NCBI RefSeq assembly: GCF_900162685.1 | Contig: NZ_LT727828.1 | Coordinates: forward strand, 646,824-710,823 | Reading direction: 5' to 3' | From: Terribacillus halophilus | GTDB lineage: Bacteria > Bacillota > Bacilli > Bacillales > Amphibacillaceae | Length of the DNA stretch: 64,000 bases | Part shown: piece after piece, positions 7,112 to 16,168 of the stretch | How positions within the stretch are numbered: position 1 is the stretch's first letter | Layout of the letters: the number at the start of each line of letters is the position of its first letter | Translations under genes and position numbers: made by a program | Notes under the pieces: generated by a model | The model's input: the letters and a program-made list of their open reading frames with translations, nothing else | Databases searched by the model: none | What the model was told of the DNA's origin: nothing

Positions 7112-8086
7112 ATGAGTGATTTATTTCAAACATTGCGGGAAAAAGTGACAGGCCAAAATAAAAAGATCGTCTTGCCAGAGGGCTTGGACGAACGTATTTT
7201 GGAAGCAGCTGCAAAGCTTGCAGAAGAGGGCATTATTGCACCGATTCTTATTGGTAATAAAGAACAAGTGGAGAGCAAGGCAAAAGAATTGTCTATCAAC
7301 CTGCATGATGCAACAATCATCGACCCAGATACTTACGAGAAATTCGATGAACTAGTCGCAGCGTTTGTAGAACGCCGCAAAGGCAAAGCAACGGAAGAAG
7401 ATGCAAAGAAAATGCTAAAAGATGAAAACTACTTCGGTACAATGCTTGTTTACACTGGCGAAGCAGATGGTCTTGTTAGCGGAGCGGCTCATTCTACAGC
7501 TGATACAGTTCGCCCAGCGCTTCAAATTATTAAAACGAAGCCAGGTTACAAAAAAACATCTGGTGCATTCGTCATGGTAAGAGACGATGAGCGCTATGTA
7601 TTTGGAGATTGTGCAATCAACATTGCGCCAGACAGCCAAGATCTTGCAGAAATCGCTGTAGCTAGCGCTGAAACAGCAGCTATGTTTGACATCGATCCTA
7701 AAGTTGCGCTTCTAAGTTTCTCTACAAAAGGTTCCGCGAAATCTCCGGAAACAGAGAAAGTATCCGATGCACTAGCAATCGCTAAGGAGAAAAATCCTGA
7801 TCTTGTTGTAGATGGAGAATTCCAATTCGATGCTGCCTTCGTCCCATCTGTAGCAGCGAAAAAAGCTCCAGATGCTGTACTTAAAGGTGATGCGAATGTA
7901 TTCGTATTCCCTAGCCTGGAAGCAGGAAACATAGGTTACAAAATCGCACAGCGCCTTGGTAACTTTGACGCAGTAGGTCCGATTCTGCAAGGCCTTAACG
8001 CCCCGGTAAACGACCTATCTCGCGGATGTAACGCAGAAGACGTGTACAAGCTTACACTAATCACTGCTGCACAATCTGTACAATAA
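7112..8086 (+). CDS. pta: Phosphate acetyltransferase
   Basis: Pta interconverts acetyl-CoA and acetyl phosphate, the first step of acetate overflow. The 324-residue length is that of the short, single-domain Pta/EutD class of Bacilli. Typical sequence includes KIVLPEGLDERILEAAAKLA at the N-terminus, a VSGAAHSTADTVRPALQIIK active-site segment and the GDCAINIAPDSQDLAEIA region. The ATG follows a strong AGGAGGG. No convincing cre site was found in the 261-bp hemQ-pta gap. It is monocistronic, ending in a long terminator. Confidence 0.97.
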   Translation: MSDLFQTLREKVTGQNKKIVLPEGLDERILEAAAKLAEEGIIAPILIGNKEQVESKAKELSINLHDATIIDPDTYEKFDELVAAFVERRKGKATEEDAKKMLKDENYFGTMLVYTGEADGLVSGAAHSTADTVRPALQIIKTKPGYKKTSGAFVMVRDDERYVFGDCAINIAPDSQDLAEIAVASAETAAMFDIDPKVALLSFSTKGSAKSPETEKVSDALAIAKEKNPDLVVDGEFQFDAAFVPSVAAKKAPDAVLKGDANVFVFPSLEAGNIGYKIAQRLGNFDAVGPILQGLNAPVNDLSRGCNAEDVYKLTLITAAQSVQ

Positions 8087-8109
8087 GCACTGCTTGCTAG
8101 GAAGTGCTC

Positions 8110-8166
8110 AAAAAATCCAAACGATGGTGAATCTCAACAAGAGTTCACATAAGTTTGGATTTTTTT
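8110..8166 (+). terminator. Long two-stem terminator of pta
   Basis: Outer arms AATCCAAAC / GTTTGGATT enclose an inner stem GTGAA / TTCAC and are followed by seven T. This is the same design as at 11934-11979 and the argS terminator. Confidence 0.85.
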
Positions 8167-8267
8167 AATGTGTTTATCTATCAATCGACACAAAATGCTA
8201 TCTTTTGTATTTTCTACCTAGCTATAGTAAAATGGCTTTGTTTACATGGTTAAAGGAGTGAGTGTTT

Positions 8268-9071
8268 TTGGTTAAAGATTTCCGCTATTCATCCGAAGTA
8301 ACTGATCAATTTGTAAAACATGCTATCGATTACGTAGGTGCAGGAGTGGTAATCACGGACCCTTCACTACCTGATAATCCGATTATTTATACGAATAGAG
8401 GCTTTGAAGAGCTGACTGGTTATACATCCGAGGAGATTATTGGCCATAACTGCCGTTTTCTGCAAGGTGAAGATACAAGTAAGAATGATGTCACAATCAT
8501 TCGCAATGCTATAGAGCAAGAAGATCCCGTTGTTGTCGAATTAAAAAATTACCGCAAAGATGGCGAGATGTTTTGGAATGAGCTGGAGATTTATCCAATT
8601 TATCTAGATGATAAGAAAAAGACATTTTTCGTCGGGGTGCAAAAGGATGTAACTGAACGAAAGCTCAATGAAGAGCTTGTTGCGCATTATTTAGAGGAAG
8701 TATCAAGGCTGTCAACGCCCATCGTACCAATTACGGATACAACATCGATTTTGCCATTGATTGGTGATGTTGATGACCGCAGACTCAATCAGATACTGGA
8801 GAGAGTCGGGGAGCATGTGCAGCAGACCGGAGAGCAAAACTTCATTATTGACCTGCAAGGGATCATCCGATTTCACAGCGGTGTACATGATGGTGTGCTT
8901 CGCCTGCATCAGCTACTTGAGTTAATGGGGACTCGCTTGATTGTGACAGGTTTTCATCCGAAGATGGCGATGGAAAGTGTGCAACGAGTAGATTTCCATG
9001 AACAGGACATCCCGTTCTATTCAACAGTAAAGCATGCATTAAGCTTCCTTGAAAAAGAGAAAAACCGCTGA
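8268..9071 (+). CDS. ytvA: Blue-light sensor YtvA (LOV-STAS)
   Basis: The N-terminal LOV/PAS domain (about residues 15-125) contains the flavin-binding signature GHNCRFLQG, with the cysteine that forms the photo-adduct with FMN. A linker helix (VTERKLNEELVAHYLEEV) leads into a C-terminal STAS domain (about 145-262). YtvA is part of the stressosome and turns on the sigma-B general stress response under blue light in B. subtilis. A GTG at 8262 is only 3 bases from AAAGGAG; the TTG at 8268, 9 bases away, is the better start. It ends at a terminator facing lipL. Confidence 0.93.
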   Translation: MVKDFRYSSEVTDQFVKHAIDYVGAGVVITDPSLPDNPIIYTNRGFEELTGYTSEEIIGHNCRFLQGEDTSKNDVTIIRNAIEQEDPVVVELKNYRKDGEMFWNELEIYPIYLDDKKKTFFVGVQKDVTERKLNEELVAHYLEEVSRLSTPIVPITDTTSILPLIGDVDDRRLNQILERVGEHVQQTGEQNFIIDLQGIIRFHSGVHDGVLRLHQLLELMGTRLIVTGFHPKMAMESVQRVDFHEQDIPFYSTVKHALSFLEKEKNR

Positions 9072-9099
9072 CCGGGGAACGGTTTAGCGGTTTTTTTGC
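9063..9099. terminator. Terminator between ytvA and lipL
   Basis: The stem AAACCGCT-GACC / GGTT-TAGCGGTTT has a GGGGAAC loop and T7. It overlaps the end of ytvA. Confidence 0.85.
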
Positions 9100-9920
9100 T
9101 GGAAATTTTCATTTCGTTTTAGCATGAGCTTCATTCGTTCTTGCTGCCACTGGATTTCTTGCTCGGTCATCTTGCCGGAAGGTTCAATGCGTGTGATCGA
9201 GGCAAGCCCCTCAACGATTCGTTTACATACTTGCTCGCTTGTTATCGGGACATGCAGCAGTTCTTCTAAAGATGCCATCGTTTCAGGCACTACTTCTGGG
9301 AACGTGAAGCGGGTTTCAGCAGTTTGTTTTGCTCGCTCGTAAAATGCTCGAACTATTTCGGCACGCGCAGCACCGCTGCCGTTTACACATAGGTAGATTT
9401 GTACGGCTGAACCATCCTTGACACGGCGCTGTGAGATACCGGCAAACTTGCGGCCATCTATACTTAAATCATAGGTGCCCGGACAGTAGGAACCTTCTAC
9501 TTCAAAGGCTTCGATTTTCTTTGTTAAATCCAGGAAAATGTATTGAATGAAGGATACCATTGCCTGATAGCCATCATGTATACCGATATGCTTTGCATCT
9601 GGGAAGATGAAAGATAAATTGACGACGCCTTTATCTAAAAGAACAGCTAGTCCTCCTGAATTTCGAACGACTGCTTTATAACCTTGTTCCTCTAAATAAG
9701 CTACGCCTTCTTCTATATGTGGCAGCTGGGAATCGGGAATACCGAGCATAATAGTCCGGTCATGGATCCATAATCTTGCTGTTGGTACAGCTAATTCTTC
9801 CCCAACAGATATTGCGAGTGCATCATCAATGGCAAAAGAAGCCATTGCCTGATCGGGACCGTCTTCCTTGGAATGGTCAATGATGCGGAATTCAGGTGAT
9901 TCAAATAATGTATGCAACAC
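9084..9920 (-). CDS. lipL: Octanoyl-[GcvH]:protein N-octanoyltransferase LipL
   Basis: LipL (YwfL) moves octanoyl from GcvH to the E2 subunits of dehydrogenase complexes, a step of lipoate assembly specific to Bacilli. The BPL/LplA/LipB fold is evident: VVRNSGGLAVLLDKGVVNLS, the nucleophile Cys in EGSYCPGTYDLS, and the lysine in DGRKFAGISQ. The frame is open to an ATG at 9968 that lacks a ribosome site. A GTG at 9920 follows AAAAGGAG by 10 bases and gives 278 residues, close to the B. subtilis enzyme, so I use it. It is next to pta and hemQ as in B. subtilis. Confidence 0.92.
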   Translation of the reverse strand: MLHTLFESPEFRIIDHSKEDGPDQAMASFAIDDALAISVGEELAVPTARLWIHDRTIMLGIPDSQLPHIEEGVAYLEEQGYKAVVRNSGGLAVLLDKGVVNLSFIFPDAKHIGIHDGYQAMVSFIQYIFLDLTKKIEAFEVEGSYCPGTYDLSIDGRKFAGISQRRVKDGSAVQIYLCVNGSGAARAEIVRAFYERAKQTAETRFTFPEVVPETMASLEELLHVPITSEQVCKRIVEGLASITRIEPSGKMTEQEIQWQQERMKLMLKRNENFQQKNR

Positions 9921-10105
9921 GTCATACGCGCTCCTTTTCAACAATATGGCATGAAAACGCCAATACATAGTATAGCAAAAAACTGGGTAGACAAGAAACG
10001 AGTAAAAATTACTTTAAGTTATTTACGTAACAAGCGATATTCTATAAACTAAGTCTATTGGACAAAAATAATCGAGATTCAATGACATAAAGTGAGGCAG
10101 AGGAA

Positions 10106-11401
10106 ATGGCGTATCGAGATGAAAAGCTAGAGGAAGAGAAAGTTTTCAAAGATCCTGTGCATCGTTATGTGCATGTCCGCGACCGGGTGGTATGGGATTT
10201 AATCGCAACACCTGAGTTCCAGCGCCTGCGCCGGATTAAGCAGCTTGGCACCTCTTATATGACGTTTCATGGTGCTGAACACAGCCGTTTTAACCACTCT
10301 CTGGGCGTTTATGAGATTGTCAGACGGATTGTCGGCAATTTCGAGAACCGCCTGAATTGGAAAAAGGAACAGCGCCTGCTGGTGCTTTGTGCTGCTTTGC
10401 TTCACGATTTAGGGCACGGACCTTACTCTCATTCTTTTGAGAAGGTATTCGGCTTGGATCATGAGGAATTCACCCGTAAGATTATTCTTGGTAATACGGG
10501 TGTGAATCATGTACTGCGAAAAGTGAGCGCCAGCTTCCCGAAAAAGGTAGCCGAAGTTATCAATAAAACGTATGACGACAAATTGATTGTCAGCATTATT
10601 TCAAGCCAAATTGATGCAGACAGAATGGATTATTTGCAGCGTGATGCCTATTTCACTGGCGTAAGCTACGGTCATTTTGATATGGAGCGTATTCTCCGGG
10701 TCATGCGGCCGCGTGAAGATCAAGTTGTTATTAAAGAGTCCGGGATGCACGCAGTCGAAGATTATATAATGAGCCGGTATCAAATGTATTGGCAAGTTTA
10801 TTTCCATCCTGTTACGCGCAGCGCGGAGGTTATTCTGACGAAAATCTTGCACCGTGCCAAAGCGCTCTATTTAAGTGATTATACGTTTAAATTGCGTCCA
10901 GAGCATTTTATTTCTTTATTCGACGGAGATATAACGCTGGAAGATTATATTCGTCTTGATGAGAACGTCACAGGATTTTATTTCCAAGCTTGGCTGGAGG
11001 AAGATGATGATATACTAAGGGACTTATGTGAAAGATTCCTTAACCGCAGGCTTTTCAAGTATGTGGAGTTCAACCCGCTCTTGCATATGAAAGAAATGGT
11101 AGAGTTGTCTAAGCTTTTCTATGAAGTCGGCATTGATCCTGAATATTACTTGATTGATGATTCATCTTCGGACTTGCCGTATGACTTCTACAGACCAGGA
11201 GAAGAAGAGGAACGGCTTCCAATTCACTTGCAGCTTCCAAATGGGAAATTGAAGGAATTATCTCGTCAATCGGATATAGTAGAAGCGATTTCGGGTAAGA
11301 AACGAACAGACCATAAATTATATTTTCCACAAGATATATTAGAAGCCTTGCCAGATGACAGCAGACAAAAGCAGCGGATTTTTGAGATTTTATTTCAATA
11401 A
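10106..11401 (+). CDS. ywfO: HD-domain phosphohydrolase YwfO
   Basis: This 431-residue protein has an HD metal-binding core: His64 (SRFNHSLG), His100-Asp101 (ALLHDLGHGPYSH) and Asp in SSQIDADRMDYLQRD. The layout is that of dGTPase/SAMHD1-type dNTP triphosphohydrolases, and the best match in gene order is B. subtilis YwfO. A nucleotide triphosphate is the likely substrate, but which one cannot be told from sequence. It is co-transcribed with ywgA, whose start is 12 bases downstream. Confidence 0.9.
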   Translation: MAYRDEKLEEEKVFKDPVHRYVHVRDRVVWDLIATPEFQRLRRIKQLGTSYMTFHGAEHSRFNHSLGVYEIVRRIVGNFENRLNWKKEQRLLVLCAALLHDLGHGPYSHSFEKVFGLDHEEFTRKIILGNTGVNHVLRKVSASFPKKVAEVINKTYDDKLIVSIISSQIDADRMDYLQRDAYFTGVSYGHFDMERILRVMRPREDQVVIKESGMHAVEDYIMSRYQMYWQVYFHPVTRSAEVILTKILHRAKALYLSDYTFKLRPEHFISLFDGDITLEDYIRLDENVTGFYFQAWLEEDDDILRDLCERFLNRRLFKYVEFNPLLHMKEMVELSKLFYEVGIDPEYYLIDDSSSDLPYDFYRPGEEEERLPIHLQLPNGKLKELSRQSDIVEAISGKKRTDHKLYFPQDILEALPDDSRQKQRIFEILFQ

Positions 11402-11413
11402 GGAGGAGCAGCT

Positions 11414-11917
11414 ATGCTAGCCAATCATGCGAATCTCCTGCAGTTCTTTTCTTCCGCGGAAGAAGTAGTAGGCAGGAAGAAATTGCAAAAGATGATCTAC
11501 ATACTGAAGAAGAATGGAGTTCCGTTCGGTGAGAAATATGAATTCCATTTATTCGGACCGTATTCAGAAGAATTATCTTTGCGTGTAGATGAATTGAGCA
11601 ATCTTGGATTACTCCAGGAGACAAAAGAAGATAAAAGCAGTTATATTCAATACCGTTATACGATGACAGAAGAGGGGCAGCAGTTCCTCACCCACTATGA
11701 TAACCACTTTCCTGATTACCAAGAGGCAGTTCACCTTTTAAAAGAAAAAAGCTCCCGCTTCTTGGAACTTGTTTCGACGATGTTATATTTCGAAGAGCTT
11801 CAGCAAGAGGAAGTAGAAGAGAAGGTACGGACAGTTAAGAAGAAACAAAACTATACAGACGAAGAGATGACCCAAGCATGGGAATTCATCGCTTCGATGA
11901 AAAAGCTAGGACAATAA
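11414..11917 (+). CDS. ywgA: YwgA family protein
   Basis: The 167-residue soluble protein begins LANHANLLQFFSSAEEVVGR and contains KKLQKMIYILKKNGVPFGEKYEFHLFGPYSEEL. The region 20-85 resembles the winged-helix of the DUF4065/SocA-like and YwgA proteins. Its place after ywfO matches B. subtilis ywgA. Function is unknown. RBS AAGGAGGAG sits in the ywfO stop region, so the two are one operon. Confidence 0.8.
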   Translation: MLANHANLLQFFSSAEEVVGRKKLQKMIYILKKNGVPFGEKYEFHLFGPYSEELSLRVDELSNLGLLQETKEDKSSYIQYRYTMTEEGQQFLTHYDNHFPDYQEAVHLLKEKSSRFLELVSTMLYFEELQQEEVEEKVRTVKKKQNYTDEEMTQAWEFIASMKKLGQ

Positions 11918-11933
11918 TGTTTAGCTATAAAAT

Positions 11934-11979
11934 AATCCAAATGATGCTCCGTTAAGAAGAGGTCGTTTGGATTTTTTCT
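11934..11979 (+). terminator. Long terminator after ywgA
   Basis: Arms AATCCAAATGA and TCGTTTGGATT (one G-T pair) plus T6. A short piece of the dispersed repeat (AGAGCACTGCTTCGG) follows at 11987. Confidence 0.75.
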
Positions 11980-12030
11980 TGGATAGAGAGCACTGCTTCG
12001 GGCTTTCACTTCCATGATAAAACAATTGAA

Positions 12031-12060
12031 TTGAAGTAATAATCTGTCGCATGCTACTAT
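12031..12060 (+). promoter_or_regulatory. Sigma-A-like promoter of ywhD
   Basis: TTGAAG (12031-12036), an 18-bp spacer and TACTAT (12055-12060) lie 29 bases before the GTG start. Confidence 0.5.
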
Positions 12061-12088
12061 AGAAGCAAAAGTCGAGGGAGCGGTAGAT

Positions 12089-12589
12089 GTGGAAAAGAAG
12101 AAAAATAATGCTTTCACGATCATGAAAGATGACTCAACAGATGGGCATGGCGGTTACGGCGTCGGTGCGATTAGTCTGGAGAACATGAGCCCAGTTATTG
12201 TGGACCCGCACGAGAAGACGGCTTACGTAGATATGGCAGCCATGCATGCGCGCAGCCAGGTGGAAAGACGCGTGCGCTTCCAGAACGACAAAGAAAAAGT
12301 GCATGACGGCAAACGGTATTGGATTGTTTGGGTAACGGTACAAAATAGTAAAGAAGGCCCTTACTATCTTGGTGCAGCTGCCAGTGAAATTATCGTTGAC
12401 CGTCCAAATCGAATTGCGTATAAGTCTATGCCAGAACATGTTAAACATATGGAGCAATCGATGAAAGGAATGTACGTACTGGAACATATGGATGATTTGT
12501 CGAAAGAATTGCTGCTTGAATTCTTCAAGACATACAAACCGGAATTCTGGGAAAGAACATCGAAAGACCTGGAAAACCAACTTCAATAA
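12089..12589 (+). CDS. ywhD: YwhD family protein
   Basis: This 166-residue soluble protein contains the conserved segments DGHGGYGVGAISLENMSPVI, MHARSQVERRVRF and YWIVWVTV, and has an all-alpha C-terminus. Size and position directly upstream of, and convergent with, pbpG match B. subtilis ywhD. No function is established. The start is GTG at 12089 after GAGGGAGCGG. Confidence 0.88.
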   Translation: MEKKKNNAFTIMKDDSTDGHGGYGVGAISLENMSPVIVDPHEKTAYVDMAAMHARSQVERRVRFQNDKEKVHDGKRYWIVWVTVQNSKEGPYYLGAAASEIIVDRPNRIAYKSMPEHVKHMEQSMKGMYVLEHMDDLSKELLLEFFKTYKPEFWERTSKDLENQLQ

Positions 12590-12592
12590 TCT

Positions 12593-12628
12593 AAAAAGCC
12601 GCTGTCTGCTATGGACAGCGGCTTTTTT
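12593..12628. terminator. Bidirectional terminator between ywhD and pbpG
   Basis: Perfect stem AAAAAGCCGCTGTC / GACAGCGGCTTTTT, with A- and T-runs on both sides. Confidence 0.9.
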
Positions 12629-12629
12629 C

Positions 12630-14660
12630 TTAGAACAACCAGTCAAACCAGCGCTTCCGTCTGGCAGGAGCATCCTCATCCGGATGCAGCGGGTCCCTGT
12701 CTATATCAGCGTGACAATGCTGCTTCGGTTCTGTTCCTTTCACAAAATAGGTGAAACGTCGCTTCTCGCAAGAAGGTGTGGACAAGAGACCTGAATCGGG
12801 ATCGATAAAGACACCGCGTACGCCGGCTGGCGGCTGAAATGCTTCAACCGGCTGTCCTTTATGTGCATCCTCCATAAAACCAGCCCAAATTTGTTTGCTA
12901 TAGGTAAGCTCTTTCACTTTATCCATAGAGCGGTTATCATCATAGCCAGTCCAGACAGCTGTCACTAAGTTAGGACTAAACCCAACCATCCAGCTATCAG
13001 AGCTTGTTGTGCCGGATTTCCCTGCATAAGGACGGCTCAGCTGGTCTTTAATGGTAGCTCCTGTTACACGCATATAACTGCTCAGCGTGTCGTCAAATAT
13101 GCCAGTCATTAAGTTGGTGAGAACAAACAGTCTCTTCGTATCAAGACGGTTTTTCTGCTTGGGCTGTTTATGCGTATAAACCGTTTTTCCTTGCTGGTCA
13201 ACGACTTTTTCAATTGTATAGCTTTCTACTGGTTTACCACCATTGGCAATCCGACTGTAGGCGACGCTCATTTCCTCGACAGTCACCGGCGAGGTCCCGA
13301 GCGCGAGTGAAGGAACAGCTTGCAAGTCACTCATTATCCCAAGCTTTTTCGCATCAGCTGCCACATTCGCTGCGCCAACCATCATATTGGTTTTCACAGC
13401 ATAGATATTATCCGACATCGCAATTGCTTCTTCCATTGTGATTTCTTCGTTGGCATAGTAGCCATGATAATTGCCAGGAGCGTACACTTCGCCATTTGGC
13501 AGATCGAAAGTTGTTTCCTCGCTTTGCAGTTTTGTTGTAGGTGTAAATCCGTGTTTTAACGCTGTGTAATAGACGAAAGGCTTAAAGGCGGAACCAGGCA
13601 TACGCTTGGAAGAAATGGCCCGGTTATATGTACTTGCCTTATAATCCGTTCCTCCAACCATAGCAGCGATGGCGCCGGTCTTTGGATTCATGGCTACAGC
13701 CCCCGTTTGAAGATCCGTGGTAGATGGTATTGTATTTGCCACTTGATGTTCAAGCTGCTGCTGAAGCAATGGATCCATCGTTGTATAGACGCGGTAACCA
13801 GCATCGGAAATCTCGTCTTCGTTCATCTTTAAAACGTCAGCAAGTTCATCTGTTATATGATCTTGAAAGTAACCTGCGCGTTTAATAGTTTCGCGATCTT
13901 GTTCAGTCGATAAAGATACAGCAGGCAGTGTTTCAGGTTCAGTAATATAACCTTCCTTTTGCAGCAGACCATAAATATAAGCTTGGCGTTCGTTAGCAAG
14001 CTCTTTGTTCTGAAACGGAGAGTAATAGGAAGGTCCTTTCGGTATGCCGGCAAGCAGCGCAGCTTCTGCAGCTGTCAGAGAAGCTGGATCTTTGTCTACA
14101 TAATAGTCACTGGCAGCTTTGATGCCATACATGCCATGCCCATAATAGATGCTGTTTAAATAACCTTCCAAAATCTCATCCTTGGAATAAAACATTTCCA
14201 AGCGTATTGTGTAAATCGCTTCTTTAAGTTTTCGAGTCCACGTTTTATCATTGGTAAGATACAAGTTCTTCGCGTATTGCTGCGTAATGGTACTGGCACC
14301 TTCTACTTTGGCACCGGCCTGGAGATCCTTTAAGGCGGCAGCAAAGATACGTTTCCAAGCAAAACCGTGATGGTTGTAGAAATCCTTGTCTTCTGCCAAA
14401 ATGGTAGCATGAATTAAATGAGGAGATACTTCCTCCAACGACTTCCAGCGTTTTGGTGTATTGCCATAGTGCTCTCCAAGGATGGTGTCGTCATTTGCAT
14501 AAAATGTCGTACTCCACTTGCTTGTCATTGGCGGCGGTCCCATCAAATAGCAGATGAGAAGCAGTCCGGTGATTGCCGCAGCGATACTTCCGAAGCCGAT
14601 TAAGAGCAGTCGTTTCGGCCGGAGCCATTTATGCCAACGTCGTATGGGAATCCGAATCAT
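12630..14660 (-). CDS. pbpG: Class A penicillin-binding protein PbpG (PBP 2d)
   Basis: This bifunctional peptidoglycan synthase has 676 residues. It has a short cytoplasmic N-terminus and one membrane helix (about 18-40). The GT51 glycosyltransferase domain carries the catalytic Glu90 in EDKDFYNHHG, followed by GASTITQQYAKNL. The transpeptidase domain has Ser357-x-x-Lys360 (GSAFK), SDN at 416-418 and KSGT at 548-551. In B. subtilis pbpG is forespore-expressed and acts with pbpF in germ-cell-wall synthesis. It is divergent from speE as in B. subtilis, and a sigma-F-like promoter lies upstream. All catalytic motifs are intact. Confidence 0.93.
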   Translation of the reverse strand: MIRIPIRRWHKWLRPKRLLLIGFGSIAAAITGLLLICYLMGPPPMTSKWSTTFYANDDTILGEHYGNTPKRWKSLEEVSPHLIHATILAEDKDFYNHHGFAWKRIFAAALKDLQAGAKVEGASTITQQYAKNLYLTNDKTWTRKLKEAIYTIRLEMFYSKDEILEGYLNSIYYGHGMYGIKAASDYYVDKDPASLTAAEAALLAGIPKGPSYYSPFQNKELANERQAYIYGLLQKEGYITEPETLPAVSLSTEQDRETIKRAGYFQDHITDELADVLKMNEDEISDAGYRVYTTMDPLLQQQLEHQVANTIPSTTDLQTGAVAMNPKTGAIAAMVGGTDYKASTYNRAISSKRMPGSAFKPFVYYTALKHGFTPTTKLQSEETTFDLPNGEVYAPGNYHGYYANEEITMEEAIAMSDNIYAVKTNMMVGAANVAADAKKLGIMSDLQAVPSLALGTSPVTVEEMSVAYSRIANGGKPVESYTIEKVVDQQGKTVYTHKQPKQKNRLDTKRLFVLTNLMTGIFDDTLSSYMRVTGATIKDQLSRPYAGKSGTTSSDSWMVGFSPNLVTAVWTGYDDNRSMDKVKELTYSKQIWAGFMEDAHKGQPVEAFQPPAGVRGVFIDPDSGLLSTPSCEKRRFTYFVKGTEPKQHCHADIDRDPLHPDEDAPARRKRWFDWLF

Positions 14661-14694
14661 GTCTATCGCCTGCTTCCTTCATGGTGTCTAGAAC

Positions 14695-14722
14695 AGTATC
14701 GGCATCATGCGGGATAATAAAC
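14695..14722 (-). promoter_or_regulatory. Putative sigma-F promoter of pbpG
   Basis: On the minus strand GTTTA, a 14-base spacer and GCCGATACT fit the sigma-F pattern GYWTA / GGnRAnAMT (8 of 9 in the -10). Transcription would start about 28 bases before the ATG. The spoIIR promoter has the same -35 and spacing. Confidence 0.5.
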
Positions 14723-14845
14723 CTTCCAAAGGGTTGCTTTTTTTCGGATTTTCACTATAATTTGATTGTTTAAAGCTATAAAAATGACCAACACTAGTTG
14801 CGAGATGATATAGGATTATATACACAGAGGGGTTTTGAGTAGCTA

Positions 14846-15673
14846 ATGGAACTTTGGTATACAGAAAAACAGACAGACAGCTTTGGTATTACAGCTAAAG
14901 TGAAGCGCTCTTTGCATAGCGAACAGACTGAATTTCAAAAGCTGGACATGCTGGAAACAGAAGAATGGGGCAATATGCTGACATTGGACGGCATGGTTAT
15001 GACGACAGAGCGTGATGAGTTTGTTTACCACGAGATGCTGGCCCATGTACCTTTGTTCACACATCCGAACCCGGAAAACGTACTTATCGTGGGTGGTGGA
15101 GATGGCGGTGTTATTCGGGAAGTGCTAAAGCATGACAAAGTAAAAAAAGTAATACTTGTAGATATCGACGGCAAGGTAATCGAATACTCCAAGAAATTCT
15201 TACCTACTATCGCTGGCATGATGGATGACCCGCGAGCGGATGTGCGTGTAGGAGACGGTTTCATGCACATTGCGGAGAGTGAGAATGTGTATGATGTAAT
15301 TATGGTCGACTCAACCGAACCGGTAGGACCTGCAGTGAATCTTTTCAGCAAAGGATTCTATGCTGGTATTGCGAAAGCGCTCAAGGAAGACGGCTTGTTT
15401 GTAGCGCAGACAGATAATCCGTGGTTCAAGGCGGATTTGATTGCACAAGTAAACAAAGATGTAAAAGAAATTTTCCCTGTTACAGAGCTTTATACGGCGA
15501 ATATTCCAACTTATCCAAGCGGTTTGTGGACATTTACAATGGGAAGTAAGGTACACCATCCAAAAGAAGTGGATGCATCACGTCTTCAGCACGTAGAGAC
15601 GAAATACTACACGCCAGAGCTGCACCACGCTGCTTTCGTACTGCCGAAATTTGTACAAGATCTATTAAAATAA
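14846..15673 (+). CDS. speE: Spermidine synthase SpeE
   Basis: SpeE transfers aminopropyl from decarboxylated S-adenosylmethionine to putrescine. The 275 residues cover the N-terminal beta-strand domain and the Rossmann domain, with the signature [17 protein letters not shown] (about residues 79-95) and [10 protein letters not shown] (about 155-164, catalytic Asp). In B. subtilis speE is followed by speB (agmatinase), which makes the putrescine. Here a terminator and ywiB follow instead, so the diamine must come from elsewhere. A GAGGGG lies 14 bases before the ATG. Confidence 0.95.
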   Translation: MELWYTEKQTDSFGITAKVKRSLHSEQTEFQKLDMLETEEWGNMLTLDGMVMTTERDEFVYHEMLAHVPLFTHPNPENVLIVGGGDGGVIREVLKHDKVKKVILVDIDGKVIEYSKKFLPTIAGMMDDPRADVRVGDGFMHIAESENVYDVIMVDSTEPVGPAVNLFSKGFYAGIAKALKEDGLFVAQTDNPWFKADLIAQVNKDVKEIFPVTELYTANIPTYPSGLWTFTMGSKVHHPKEVDASRLQHVETKYYTPELHHAAFVLPKFVQDLLK

Positions 15674-15679
15674 AAAAGA

Positions 15680-15708
15680 GAGGCGCTTCCTAAGGGAGCG
15701 TTTTTCTT
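15680..15708 (+). terminator. Terminator after speE
   Basis: Stem GGCGCTTCC / GGGAGCG with loop TAA and T5, in the gap where speB would be expected. Confidence 0.75.
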
Positions 15709-15727
15709 GCTGCAAGGGGGAAGCTGC

Positions 15728-16168
15728 ATGAGTCAGACGAAGATTCCAGTATGGATCGAGATGGATACGGCAATAACAGATGAAGAAGATACTGAGAACA
15801 CAACTTTGCAAACAGCCGGTACGTATTCCGCAAATGGCGGACTGACAGTTGTGCGTTTTACAGAGAAATCGGAAGAAGTCGAAGATACAAACACGATGAT
15901 AACTATCACTGCAGATAAGGTGAGTATCAAACGTACTGGCGGCTTTGAAATGAAACAAGTTTTTGTAAGAAATCAGCCGACAGAGAACGTGTACCGGCAT
16001 CCTTATGGTACAATGCATATGGAAACAAGCACACACGCGATGCAGTTCTCGCCGTTGGCTGCTGACAGCCCGGCAGAGCTTACAATAAGCTATACGGTAA
16101 CACTCAATCAAGTGCAGACACGGAAGCATGCATTGACGTTGCGTGTGCAGGAGGAGAGTAACGGATGA
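15728..16168 (+). CDS. ywiB: YwiB, DUF1934 lipocalin-like protein
   Basis: The 146-residue protein is predicted all-beta ([42 protein letters not shown]), as in the DUF1934/YwiB family with a calycin-like barrel. Function is unknown, but the gene precedes argS in many Bacilli. ATG at 15728 follows AAGGGGGAAG; the longer frame from 15707 has no ribosome site. Its TGA overlaps the argS ATG (ATGA), implying translational coupling. Confidence 0.88.
   Translation: MSQTKIPVWIEMDTAITDEEDTENTTLQTAGTYSANGGLTVVRFTEKSEEVEDTNTMITITADKVSIKRTGGFEMKQVFVRNQPTENVYRHPYGTMHMETSTHAMQFSPLAADSPAELTISYTVTLNQVQTRKHALTLRVQEESNG

Noticed and set aside
9920-9968. Longer lipL start at ATG 9968
   Set aside because: No ribosome site precedes it, and a good AAAAGGAG followed by GTG lies inside, giving the usual protein length.
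15728-16168. T-box or riboswitch upstream of argS
   Set aside because: argS is coupled to ywiB with an ATGA overlap and there is no leader space or T-box sequence.
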